Shown here: piece after piece, positions 8,567 to 16,665 of the stretch
How positions within the stretch are numbered: position 1 is the stretch's first letter
How the letters are laid out: each line of letters opens with the position of its first letter
Assembly (NCBI GenBank): GCA_040905865.1
Contig: JBBDQU010000004.1
Coordinates: forward strand, 1 to 62,368
Reading direction: 5' to 3'
DNA length: 62,368 bases
From: Alphaproteobacteria bacterium
GTDB lineage: Bacteria > Pseudomonadota > Alphaproteobacteria > UBA8366 > GCA-2717185
Notes under the pieces: generated by a model
Told to the model about the DNA's origin: nothing
Databases searched by the model: none
The model's input: only the letters and a program-made list of their open reading frames with translations
Made by a program: the position numbers and the translations under genes

Positions 8567-9355
8567 CTACTCGGGCTTCCGTGCGAGGAAGCTATAGCCA
8601 TATACTTCAAACAGGCGAGCCTTTTCTTCGCCACCTGCGCCGGAAAACGTATCCACCGGGTTGCTGATCCGAATATCGACGAAACTAGCGCGCGCCAGCA
8701 GTTCCCGCCAGCCTGCACACGGCAGGCCGCCAGCGATTCACGCAGTCCATAGGTCGACGTTGCGCGTGGCGGCCTCGGGCACCGGCTTGCCGGATGCAAT
8801 GTCGGCGAACTGCAAATGTCCCCCCGGACGCAGGACGCGGCGGATCTCGTCGAACACGCGTGCCTTGTCCGCACAGAGATTGATGACGCCGTTGCTGATC
8901 ACGACGTCGGCCCAGCCATCGTCCACCGGCAATTCCTCAAGCAGGCCTTCCCGGAACTCAACGTGGCCGAAGCCGAGGTGCTCCGTCGTCGACCGTGCCT
9001 TGTCGAGCATTTCTTCGGTCATGTCGATGCCGACGACCCGGCCGCCGGGGCCGACCTGACGCGCGGCGACGAAACAGTCGAAGCCGGCGCCGGAGCCCAA
9101 ATCGACGACCCGTTCGCCGTTTACCAGCGGACGGAGCGAGAAAGGATTGGCGACGCCGGCGAACGACTCCACCGCCGCGTCGGGTAAGGAGTCGACCGTC
9201 AGTGCATCGTATCCAAGATGCGCCGCGAGTGGCCGCCCTGTATGGAAGTGATAGGTACCGTGCGGGTCGACTGCGACGTCGCGGTACTTGCTCTTGACGG
9301 CCTCCCGCAGGATTTCGGCGTCGACCGGTAAGGCCACGTCTTTTGTGTCGCTCAT
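8567..9355 (-). CDS. ArsM-like SAM methyltransferase, probable selenoprotein
   Basis: 262 residues if the in-frame TGA at 8738-8740 is read as selenocysteine (residue 206), or 205 residues if it stops there. The SAM-binding Rossmann motif is VVDLGSGAGFD (83-93), followed by ISNGVINL (153-160) and VLRPGGHLQFADI. Up to the TGA the protein ends RNVDLWTA; homologues continue C-IAGGLP, and here the same frame continues IAGGLP, then WRELLARASFVDIRI and FEVYGYSFLARKPE, to TAG at 8567. Thus TGA replaces the conserved Cys that binds the arsenical or thiol in ArsM-type enzymes. The other family Cys position (GVGCPF in the neighbour's product) is Ala-Asn here. A SECIS-like hairpin lies at 8709-8729. It is 27 bases downstream of the related fused methyltransferase gene. 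A nonsense-mutated pseudogene is the main alternative. Confidence 0.75.
8709..8729 (-). promoter_or_regulatory. Candidate bacterial SECIS element
   Basis: On the minus strand an 8-bp stem (one G-U pair) with core CCTGC / GCAGG closes a 5-base loop CGTGT. The loop begins 17 bases after the TGA codon, so 16 bases separate them. Its second base is G, within the known rule for bacterial SECIS elements: apical loop roughly 16-37 bases after UGA with G in the first two loop positions. The bulged U of the E. coli fdhF element is not evident. Confidence 0.6.
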
Positions 9356-9382
9356 GAGCGTTCTCCTTTCTTCTATTCGGGT

Positions 9383-10645
9383 TCAAAAAGAGTCGGCGGA
9401 TTCCTCGGCGGCCAGACCGGCACGCTGTAAGGGCCGATGCGACCGGCGAACGGGGCGGTAGCGCCGGATCCAGTGATCCCATCCGACGCCAGCGGCGAGC
9501 ACGAGAAAACCGGCCGCTTCGATGGCCCGGTCGTAGCTGACGGTCATACTGTAGGCCACTGCGACCGCTCCCAGGATCGCCAGGAGCGTCGGGCCGATCC
9601 GCCGATGCTTGCGAATTCCCGCCGTGACGACGGCTGCCGCGGCAATGCTCAGCACAACGATGGTCGCAGCCCACGCGCCTTCGTCGATCATGAGCGTTGT
9701 CCCCATCGCCGCGAGGAGGGTGACCGCGGCGAGCGTGCCGTAGCAGGCGGCGAGCGCCAGAATCAGCGTCGCGAGTCCCCATAGACCCCGACGGCCAAGA
9801 CTGCGTGCGATCCGCCGCGGATGGACGCGCCGCGCCAGCACCGTGATCCAGGCGGGAGCGGCGGCGCGCCGGCGCATGCGAATCTCGAATGCCCGCGCCC
9901 CGAATCCCTCCGCAATCTCTCGGGTCTCGGCGCTCGGGCTGTGAGCGAAGTAATCGTAGCTCCGCACGATCTCGACGGCCTCGAACCCGGCGTCGCGGAA
10001 CATGTCGAGATAATCGTCGTCGACGGTGGCGCCGACCACGCATTCCGCCCACTGCTTCGGGTCGTCGAGACAGTCGGGTGTGACCGGGCGGTGGATCACG
10101 ATGTCGGCGATCTGCATCCGGCCGCCGGGTTTCAGCACCCGGAACATCTCCCGGGCGGCACGGCGCTTGTCGGGCACAAGATTGATTGCGCCGTTGCTGA
10201 TAATCGCATCGACGCTGGCGTCAGGCAAAGGTATGCGCTCTGCGTCGCCCTCGATCGCGTCGATATTATCGAGGCCGGCCCTGGCGGCGGTGTGGCGCAG
10301 CTTTTCGACCATCGCCGGGGTAATGTCCAGTGCATACACCTTGCCCGACGGGCCGACCGCCCGTGCCGCGATCATGCTGTCGACGCCGGCGCCCGATCCG
10401 ATATCAAGTATACGCTCGCCCGGGCGCGGCGTGCCGGCGTTGAAGGGACAACCCACGCCGGCGAACGAGTCGACGGCCTCTTCCGGCACCTCTTGCAGCA
10501 GCGACTCCGTATAGCCGGCGACCCGACATCCGTCGCGGCCGACCGGGAAATGGAAGTGTGCTTGTGGCGTCGCCGCGACCGCGGTGTACATGTCCTTTAC
10601 CGCTGCCGTGATCTCGTCTCGCGAGTAGCCCAAAGCCGCAACCAT
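9383..10645 (-). CDS. ArsM-like methyltransferase fused to a four-helix membrane domain
   Basis: 420 residues. Residues 1-260 form a class I SAM methyltransferase of the ArsM-like type: ILDIGSGAGVDS (79-90), ISNGAINLVPDK (149-160), VLKPGGRMQIADI, and Cys66 (GVGCPF) and Cys202 (QWAECVVGA) at ArsM cysteine positions. Residues 287-392 contain four hydrophobic helices with an ACYGTL motif, resembling MerC-like mercury or arsenic-associated membrane domains. The fusion suggests membrane-attached methylation of a metalloid or volatile product (inference). It is 44 bases downstream of the anti-sigma gene and 27 bases upstream of the related selenoprotein gene, so all probably share one transcript. 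Confidence 0.82.
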   Translation of the reverse strand: MVAALGYSRDEITAAVKDMYTAVAATPQAHFHFPVGRDGCRVAGYTESLLQEVPEEAVDSFAGVGCPFNAGTPRPGERILDIGSGAGVDSMIAARAVGPSGKVYALDITPAMVEKLRHTAARAGLDNIDAIEGDAERIPLPDASVDAIISNGAINLVPDKRRAAREMFRVLKPGGRMQIADIVIHRPVTPDCLDDPKQWAECVVGATVDDDYLDMFRDAGFEAVEIVRSYDYFAHSPSAETREIAEGFGARAFEIRMRRRAAAPAWITVLARRVHPRRIARSLGRRGLWGLATLILALAACYGTLAAVTLLAAMGTTLMIDEGAWAATIVVLSIAAAAVVTAGIRKHRRIGPTLLAILGAVAVAYSMTVSYDRAIEAAGFLVLAAGVGWDHWIRRYRPVRRSHRPLQRAGLAAEESADSF

Positions 10646-10689
10646 GCGATACCTCTCCGTTTACTTTGCCTGGGGGCGATGCCCCTGCC

Positions 10690-10947
10690 TCAGAAGCGCC
10701 CGATTATTGTCCGCACCCGCTCGCGCAGCCTCTCTGGCGCCGGCACCCGGGCGAGCTCGGCCAGCCTGGCCTTGAGCCGTCGTTCGAACTCGACCCGGCT
10801 GAAGCAGTCGCGGCATGCTTCGAGATGCCGGTCGATAACGATCTGGGCGTTCTCGTCCAGTTCGCCGTCGAGGTAGGTGAAGAGTTGTTCCATCACTTCT
10901 TCGCAGTTCAGCTCCCGGTGCTCGTGATGCTCATGATCCTTAGGCAT
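10690..10947 (-). CDS. RsrA-like zinc-binding anti-sigma factor
   Basis: 85 residues from ATG at 10947; the longer frame has no support. A zf-HC2/ZAS domain is present with His41, Cys45 and Cys48 (HLEACRDC) and an additional Cys15. The spacing (15, 41, 45, 48) is the same as that of Cys11, His37, Cys41 and Cys44 in Streptomyces RsrA, the thiol-redox-sensing anti-sigma of SigR. The N-terminus is His-rich (HEHHEH). It has no membrane segment, so it is cytoplasmic. The start codon overlaps the sigma gene stop by 8 bases, giving translational coupling. Oxidation or metalloid binding to the Cys/Zn centre could release the sigma factor (inference). Confidence 0.85.
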   Translation of the reverse strand: MPKDHEHHEHRELNCEEVMEQLFTYLDGELDENAQIVIDRHLEACRDCFSRVEFERRLKARLAELARVPAPERLRERVRTIIGRF

Positions 10948-11683
10948 TGTCACCGCCTTCCCGTAGGGGCTGCGCCGTCGCGCCGACCAGTCCGGCTTCC
11001 TTTCCTTGCGTCCAAAGCGACCGCTGCAGGCGGCTTCGCGCGCGCGCCAGCCGCGATCGGACCGTCCCGACCGGCAGTTCGAGCGCTTCGGCCGTTTCGG
11101 CATAGGACCACCCCTCAAGCTCGACCATGACCATGACGACGCGATAGGGCTCGGGAAGGGCGTCGAACGCCCGCTTGAGGTCCTCCGCGAGCAGCTTGTT
11201 GAGAAGCGTATGCTCCGGGGTCCCCCACCACAGAAGAAACGGCTGGTGCAAACGGCGGAACAGCGAAAATTCCTCTTCGGGACCGTCCTGCGCCGCGCGA
11301 GCCGGAGGTTCGGTCGTCAAGCGGGTGCGGCGGCGTCGCCAGTCGCTGATGAAGGTGTTGGTCAGAATGCGAAGCGTCCATACGGGGAAAGTCCGGCGGT
11401 CACGCAGCTTTGGCAGCGCCTCCCATGCCTTGGCGACGCTCTCCGCGACGAGATCCTCCGCGTCCGGTCCGTTGCGCGTCAGCCTCAGCGCTGTGCCGTA
11501 CAGTCGGTCCATCAGCTTCGAAACCTCGACCTCGAAGAACGCGCGGGCGGTACGGCGATCCTCGTCGCACTGACTATCCGTGGGAAGCTCTCTCTCGCCA
11601 CGGTTTGGAAGCATGCGGTCGGAGCCGGATGGTTTCCCGTTCCTGCGTCTCTGCCTGTATCTGAGGGCAGCGCCATTGGTCAT
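10940..11683 (-). CDS. ECF RNA polymerase sigma factor, SigR-like
   Basis: About 247 residues from ATG at 11683; the open frame extends to 11791 and ATG 11614 is also possible. Region 2 is seen as LYGTALRLTRNGPDAEDLV followed by TLRILTNTFISDWRRRR, close to the ILTNTYI pattern of SigR. Region 4 is seen as LPEPYRVVMVMVELEGWSY followed by LPVGTVRSRLARARS. It should direct polymerase to its own regulon, probably including the downstream methyltransferases. It is coupled to the RsrA-like anti-sigma gene and heads the minus-strand cluster. No own-type promoter could be defined by eye. Confidence 0.85.
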   Translation of the reverse strand: MTNGAALRYRQRRRNGKPSGSDRMLPNRGERELPTDSQCDEDRRTARAFFEVEVSKLMDRLYGTALRLTRNGPDAEDLVAESVAKAWEALPKLRDRRTFPVWTLRILTNTFISDWRRRRTRLTTEPPARAAQDGPEEEFSLFRRLHQPFLLWWGTPEHTLLNKLLAEDLKRAFDALPEPYRVVMVMVELEGWSYAETAEALELPVGTVRSRLARARSRLQRSLWTQGKEAGLVGATAQPLREGGDNA

Positions 11684-11819
11684 ACTGAACCTGTTTCCTT
11701 TCTCGCCAACCAAGACGTATCCCGCTGCTGAAAGTTCCCAAAAACATCGGATGCCTTCGACGGGGAGATGGCCGATCGGTCTGCCTGGCAACGGAACAGC
11801 GTGAAGCGCATCTCGCCGT

Positions 11820-11985
11820 CACCCGATTTTTTACTTTGGTTGAGGCGGTAGCTGTCTCCGTTCATCTCCAAGATATGAACGTGGCGGGTGAGGCGGTCGG
11901 CAACGCTTCGGTTAGACATTCGTAATCGAATACTTCGGTCTCGTCGAAAGGCAGACTGGAGGTCAGCAGGATCGAGACCGCCGCC
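11820..11985 (-). pseudogene. istB: Frameshifted C-terminal remnant of IS21-family IstB ATPase
   Basis: Two minus-strand frames together give the IstB C-terminus. One (11984-11904) reads LLTSSLPFDETEVF and DYECLTEA; the next, joined by a frameshift near 11904, reads VADRLTRHVHILEMNGD and SYRLNQSK, ending near 11822. Intact IstB continues from LLT-NLPF-EW--VF to LLDRLTHH-HI-E-NG-SYR in one frame. No istA, no ATPase core and no terminal repeats were seen. The rest of 11684-12277 contains nothing convincing. Confidence 0.7.
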
Positions 11986-12277
11986 GACCGGATCCCAACT
12001 GCAGCTGATGTTTTCACTGACCTCGACAACAAGGAAAGGGTTCACCACCATGCTGAAGGAACGGCCGCCTCCATGTGCATGGATGAGGTGTTGAAATAAC
12101 GGAATAGATTCTTCATCCTCCGAGGCTACGGACCACTCCTCCCCGTATCAGCCCCGTTGCTTTGACAAAGCCATTATCCCGGTTTCCAAATCGACGATAG
12201 ACAGACGCATTTCGCCGCTTGCGAATATGAGCCGCTTGGGCCCGGACCGCCGCTACCCGTTCAGCAATGCCGGGATA

Positions 12278-12907
12278 TTAGAAGACCGGATGTTTCTCCA
12301 CATACATCCGGATGATCGATGAGGTGTGGCTGACCGAGTCGTTCTGCTGCACGCTGCGCACCTGTTCGGACGAGGTGACGCGTTTCAGCGTCTCCAGATC
12401 CTTGAAGGACAGTTCCGCGCAGCCGTCGATGGCGCCGTCGGGGCCGTCCTCGGCCAGGACCACCTGGTAGTGGCGCAGTTCGGGAAATTCCAGGACCATC
12501 GCGACATGGCTGTCGAGCCACCAGGTCTTGAATTCCGGGCGGGTCATATGCGCGGCGCGCTTGAGAATGGAGATCATCTTGAACGGCGCCGGTTCGCCTG
12601 TGTCGATAAATTTATGTTCGACCAGTTCGACCGATTCCCGGCGCGAGGTATGTGCCTGGCCGCTGGCCCGGGCGGCCTGTCCTTCCGGGCTGGCGTAACC
12701 GGCCTGCGCCGCGGCGGTGTCGTCGAACCACAATTCGGCAACGCCGTCGAACGCTTCGTCCGCGCCGTCGGCAACCAGCGAGATCGTGTAATGCCGCAGC
12801 CCCGGAATCTTCGATCCCAGCGGCCGGTGTTCGTTCAGCCACCAGTCGAAAAATTCCTGCTGGCTCATATCGGCGCGGCGTTTCAGGAACGACATCGTCT
12901 TGCGCAT
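12278..12907 (-). CDS. EthD-domain protein, two repeats
   Basis: 209 residues made of two EthD-type ferredoxin-like repeats. Repeat 1 starts MSFLKRRADMSQQEFFDWWL and contains IPGLRHYTI; repeat 2 starts MISILKRAAHMTRPEFKTWW and contains FPELRHYQVVL. EthD domains occur in ether-degradation loci and in small dehydratase or monooxygenase-like enzymes; here no substrate can be named. GGGGG lies 8 bases upstream of the ATG. It is 68 bases downstream of the FAD oxidoreductase gene on the same strand, so the two may act together. Confidence 0.85.
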   Translation of the reverse strand: MRKTMSFLKRRADMSQQEFFDWWLNEHRPLGSKIPGLRHYTISLVADGADEAFDGVAELWFDDTAAAQAGYASPEGQAARASGQAHTSRRESVELVEHKFIDTGEPAPFKMISILKRAAHMTRPEFKTWWLDSHVAMVLEFPELRHYQVVLAEDGPDGAIDGCAELSFKDLETLKRVTSSEQVRSVQQNDSVSHTSSIIRMYVEKHPVF

Positions 12908-12975
12908 GCTTCAACCCCCGTACTGTATGGATCAAGAGTGGCGGGCGTTGGCGTCCCGTGTCAATTGCCGGCGGG

Positions 12976-14412
12976 TCAGGCGGGATCGCGCAGATGCGCC
13001 CCCTGCCGGCGCAGCGCCGCCTGCAGGTCGGGAACAGACACATCCCTTGGCGACACGCCGGCCTGCACGCTGAGCGCGGCGGCGACTCCGGCGGCATGGC
13101 CGGTCAGCCAGCATTGCGGGATTTCGCGCATATAGGTGTGGGTCTGCGCGTCGGTGGAGATGTGCCGCCCGGCCACAAGCAGGTTTTCGGTCGCCCGCGG
13201 CAGCAGCGCGCCATAGGGTACGGAAACATTCGGCAGGTTCGGGCTGAGGCTCGGGCTGACGCCGATTTCATCCGCTTCGACCGCGCCGGTTTTCGTCCGT
13301 TCGCCGGTCATCCGCCCAAGCCCGACGAGGCGGCGGCTGTGCCGCGCGCCGAGTTGCGGGGCGCTGAGCATGATCCAGGCGTTCTCGAATCCCGGCGCAT
13401 TGCCCCGGTAATAGTTCAGCAGGTCGACCAGGCTTTCCCGGGACAGGGTTTCCAGCGTCGTCAGGTCATCGATCTTCAGCACGTCGAACCCGGCGAAGCG
13501 CGGGCCCATGAAGACGGTGACATCGTTGCGCCAGCCGGGAAAGGGCAGCACGAAATGCTTCACCTGCTCGCGGCCCCGGCGCATGAAATCCCGGAAGGCG
13601 TCCGGCGGGTCATCCATGAATCGCAGCCAGCGGGCGTTATCGACCCCGCAAAGCAGCGAGGCGGTATTGGCCGTGTGATGGATATCATCGCTGTCGATAT
13701 CGCCGTCGAAGGCTTCACCGGCCCCGGCGAACATGTCGCCATCGCCGGTGGTATCGACGACGACCCGGGCGCGGATCGCCATGCGGCCCTGTTTCGATTC
13801 CAGGATCGCGCCGGTTGCCTTGCCATCCTCGACCAGCGGCGCCGCCACCCAGCTGTGCAGCAGCAGTTCGACGCCGGCTTCGCGCACCATGCGCAGCAGT
13901 TCTAGTTTCAGCCATTCGGGATCGATCATGGGCGCCCAGGTCACCGTGCCATGGAAGGCGGCGTGGCGTTTCTGCCATTGCGCGGACAGGACCGCGTCGC
14001 GCGATCCCCACTGTTCCCGCGGCGGACCGTAAATCGCGTCACGCGGCAACCGGTCGAGGATTTCCTCGGCAAGGCCACGGATAATGTGCTCGCCGTTCCA
14101 GTCCGACATGCGGTCGATCCAGATCACCAGCCCGCCGGTGGATAGCCCGCCCAGATGGTTGTAACGCTCTGTAAGGATGACATTCGCGCCCAGCCGCGCC
14201 GCGGCGACCGCCGCCGTCGTTCCCGCGGGCCCGCCGCCGACCACCAGCACATCGGTCGTCGCGAAGACGGGGGTTTCCCGCGCCGGTTCGACAATATGGC
14301 CGAGATCGCCCCGTATCCGCGGCGCTTCGCCGGCGCGGGCATCGAAAATGCGTCGTTCATTCGCGGCCCGGCCGGTCGGTTCGGGGCTCTTCGCCATGCT
14401 GAAGTTCCTCAT
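12976..14412 (-). CDS. FAD-dependent oxidoreductase
   Basis: 478 residues. An N-terminal dinucleotide-binding motif, VVGGGPAGTTAAVAAARLG, is followed by an acidic residue and YNHLGG, as in FAD-dependent dehydrogenases of the PF12831 type; near the C-terminus NLLVAGRHIS and a helix ending the FAD site are seen. The start ATG at 14412 has GGAGGACTTC upstream. No transmembrane segment or Tat signal is present. The substrate is unknown; the divergent gene is an HPPD-like dioxygenase, which makes an aromatic or alicyclic acid pathway conceivable. Confidence 0.88.
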   Translation of the reverse strand: MRNFSMAKSPEPTGRAANERRIFDARAGEAPRIRGDLGHIVEPARETPVFATTDVLVVGGGPAGTTAAVAAARLGANVILTERYNHLGGLSTGGLVIWIDRMSDWNGEHIIRGLAEEILDRLPRDAIYGPPREQWGSRDAVLSAQWQKRHAAFHGTVTWAPMIDPEWLKLELLRMVREAGVELLLHSWVAAPLVEDGKATGAILESKQGRMAIRARVVVDTTGDGDMFAGAGEAFDGDIDSDDIHHTANTASLLCGVDNARWLRFMDDPPDAFRDFMRRGREQVKHFVLPFPGWRNDVTVFMGPRFAGFDVLKIDDLTTLETLSRESLVDLLNYYRGNAPGFENAWIMLSAPQLGARHSRRLVGLGRMTGERTKTGAVEADEIGVSPSLSPNLPNVSVPYGALLPRATENLLVAGRHISTDAQTHTYMREIPQCWLTGHAAGVAAALSVQAGVSPRDVSVPDLQAALRRQGAHLRDPA

Positions 14413-14501
14413 GAAGTCCTCCGGGGGACCCTAGCAGCCGATGCGAGGGGTCGGCTAGACTGGCGGGAATCCCGACGACCCAATGTCCTGGAGGGAACCC
14501 G

Positions 14502-15584
14502 ATGGCCGATCTGTTTGACAATCCGATGGGGCTGAACGGATTCGAGTTCGTCGAATTCGCGTCGCGGCAACCGAACGTCCTGGAGCCGGTTTTCGAGATG
14601 CTGGGATTCTCGAAGATCGCGACGCACCGTTCGAAACGCGTGTCGCTGTACCGGCAGGGCGGCATCAATTTCATCGTCAACAGCGAACCGCACAGCGACG
14701 CCGCCTATTTCGCGGAAGAGCACGGGCCGTCCGCCTGCGGCATGGCCTTCCGCGTGGCCGATGCGCACAAGGCCTATGCCCGGGCGCTGGAACTGGGCGC
14801 CCGGCCGGTCGATATTCCGACCGGGCCGATGGAACTGCGGCTGCCTGCGATCAAGGGGATCGGCGGCGCGCCGCTTTACCTGATCGACCGCTATGGCGAC
14901 GAGTTATCCATCTACGACATCGACTTCACCTATCTCGACGGGGTGGACCGGCATCCGGCCGGATGCGGGCTGACGGAAATCGACCACCTGACCCATAATG
15001 TCTATCGCGGGCGAATGGCGCATTGGGGGCGCTTCTACGAGAAGCTTTTCAATTTCCGGGAAATCCGCCATTTCGACATCAGGGGCGAATACACCGGCCT
15101 GACCTCTCGCGCGATGACCGCGCCGGATGGCAGGATCCGCATCCCGCTGAACGAGGAGGCCTCGCAGGGTAGCGGCCAGATCGAGGAATTCCTGATGGCC
15201 TATAACGGCGAGGGCATCCAGCATATCGCGCTGGCGACCGACGACCTGCCGGATACCTGGGATCGGCTGAAGGCGAATGGCGTGCCCTTCATGACCGCCC
15301 CGCCGGACGCCTATTACGATATGCTGGAAGAGCGCCTGCCGGGCCATGGCGAACCGGTGGATCAACTGAAGGCGCGGGGCATCCTGATGGATGGATCGAC
15401 CGAAAAGGGCGATCCACGGCTCCTGTTGCAGATATTTTCCGAAACATTGATCGGGCCGGTTTTCTTCGAATTCATCCAGCGCAAGAAGGATGACGGCTTC
15501 GGCGAAGGCAATTTCAAGGCGTTGTTCGAATCCATCGAGCGCGACCAGGTGCGCCGGGGAATCATCGACAGGAAACCGGCCTGA
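14502..15584 (+). CDS. hppD: 4-hydroxyphenylpyruvate dioxygenase-like protein
   Basis: 360 residues with two VOC domains. The Fe(II) facial triad is complete: His162 (DHLTHNV), His241 (IQHIAL) and Glu323 (FFEFIQRK). The C-terminal signature [28 protein letters not shown] is typical of HPPD, which converts 4-hydroxyphenylpyruvate to homogentisate in tyrosine degradation. Related 4-hydroxymandelate synthases share the triad and cannot be fully excluded. GGAGGGAACCCG precedes the ATG. No homogentisate dioxygenase gene is adjacent. Confidence 0.9.
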   Translation: MADLFDNPMGLNGFEFVEFASRQPNVLEPVFEMLGFSKIATHRSKRVSLYRQGGINFIVNSEPHSDAAYFAEEHGPSACGMAFRVADAHKAYARALELGARPVDIPTGPMELRLPAIKGIGGAPLYLIDRYGDELSIYDIDFTYLDGVDRHPAGCGLTEIDHLTHNVYRGRMAHWGRFYEKLFNFREIRHFDIRGEYTGLTSRAMTAPDGRIRIPLNEEASQGSGQIEEFLMAYNGEGIQHIALATDDLPDTWDRLKANGVPFMTAPPDAYYDMLEERLPGHGEPVDQLKARGILMDGSTEKGDPRLLLQIFSETLIGPVFFEFIQRKKDDGFGEGNFKALFESIERDQVRRGIIDRKPA

Positions 15585-15663
15585 TCGCGCTTGCGCGCGC
15601 GATCCGCTAGGATAAGCATTGAACGGTCGCGTCGCGGCGGCGAAACTGGCAGGGAATACGAAA

Positions 15664-16596
15664 ATGGGCGTCGGAGTCGGTTTGGGGCTGGCGGAATTCA
15701 CCTTCGCGGGTGCGAGGGGATACTGGGAATGGGTCGGTATGTGCGAGGAGCGCGGCGTAGACTCGATCTGGCAGATCGACCGCCTGGCCTCCAGGGAACC
15801 GTTTCTGGAATGCATGACGACCATGGCGGCGCTGGCCGGGGCCACCAGGAAGCTGAAATTCGGCATGAACGTGGCCTCCGCCGGGTTGCGCGACCCGCTT
15901 TTGCTCGCCAAGCAATGCGCCACGGTGGACATGCTGAGCGAAGGGCGGCTGCTGCCCGCCTTCGGGATCGGCAGCGCCTCCACCTCGATCTGGTCGGCAA
16001 CGAATCAGGTGACGAAAGCGCGCGGCAAGCGCACCAACGAGGCGCTGGAACTGATCCAGCGATTGTGGACCGAAGACAGCGTGAATTTCGACGGCGAATT
16101 CTACAAATATACCGATGCGTGCATCGCACCCAAACCGGTGCAGAAACGCATCCCCTTCTGGCTGGGCGGATCCAGCCCCGCCGCGGTCCGGCGGACGGCG
16201 CGGTTCGGCACCGGCTGGCTGGCCGGGCTGGAAACGCCGGCGGTCGTCGCCCCGGTCATCGCCGGCATAAAGGCGGCCGCGAAGGAAGCGGGCAGGCCGA
16301 TAGACGAGGACCATTTCGGCGCCAGCTTTCCCTTCCGTTTCGGCCGCATGGATGATGCGGTCGTGCAGCGCGCGGCGGCGGCGTTCGAAAAGCGTACCGG
16401 GCGGCATGCGCCGGAATATTTCGGCGTCGGCAATGCAGAGGACATTATCGAGCGGCTGCGAAATTTCGTCGGCGCCGGCGCCTACAAGTTCGTCCTGCGG
16501 CCGATTTCGGACGGCGATGCGGATACGATGCGCCAGACGGAATTGCTGATCGACGAGGTTCTGCCCGTCGTCCACGCGAAGGGCTTTGCCGCCTGA
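15664..16596 (+). CDS. LLM class flavin-dependent oxidoreductase
   Basis: 310 residues from ATG at 15664, preceded by AGGGAATAC; an upstream TTG at 15619 is less likely. Luciferase-like barrel features include SIWQIDRLASREPFLE, FGMNVASAGLRDP, LAKQCATVDMLSEGRL and PFWLGGSSPAAVRRTARFG. It is only distantly related to the tandem pair at the start of the window. F420 or FMN is the expected cofactor. It lies 79 bases after the HPPD-like gene on the same strand. Confidence 0.85.
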   Translation: MGVGVGLGLAEFTFAGARGYWEWVGMCEERGVDSIWQIDRLASREPFLECMTTMAALAGATRKLKFGMNVASAGLRDPLLLAKQCATVDMLSEGRLLPAFGIGSASTSIWSATNQVTKARGKRTNEALELIQRLWTEDSVNFDGEFYKYTDACIAPKPVQKRIPFWLGGSSPAAVRRTARFGTGWLAGLETPAVVAPVIAGIKAAAKEAGRPIDEDHFGASFPFRFGRMDDAVVQRAAAAFEKRTGRHAPEYFGVGNAEDIIERLRNFVGAGAYKFVLRPISDGDADTMRQTELLIDEVLPVVHAKGFAA

Positions 16597-16665
16597 CCAG
16601 CGGCTTGACGATCGTGTTCGCCGTGCCGTCACACCGGATGTTCCGCAGACCTGAATCGCCCGCAC

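Noticed and set aside
8738-9355. Stopping the ArsM-like gene at TGA 8738 (205 residues)
   Set aside because: The product would lack the conserved C-terminal region, while the same frame beyond the TGA still encodes it without further stops until TAG 8567. Simple truncation is less likely than recoding, though a young nonsense mutation is not excluded.
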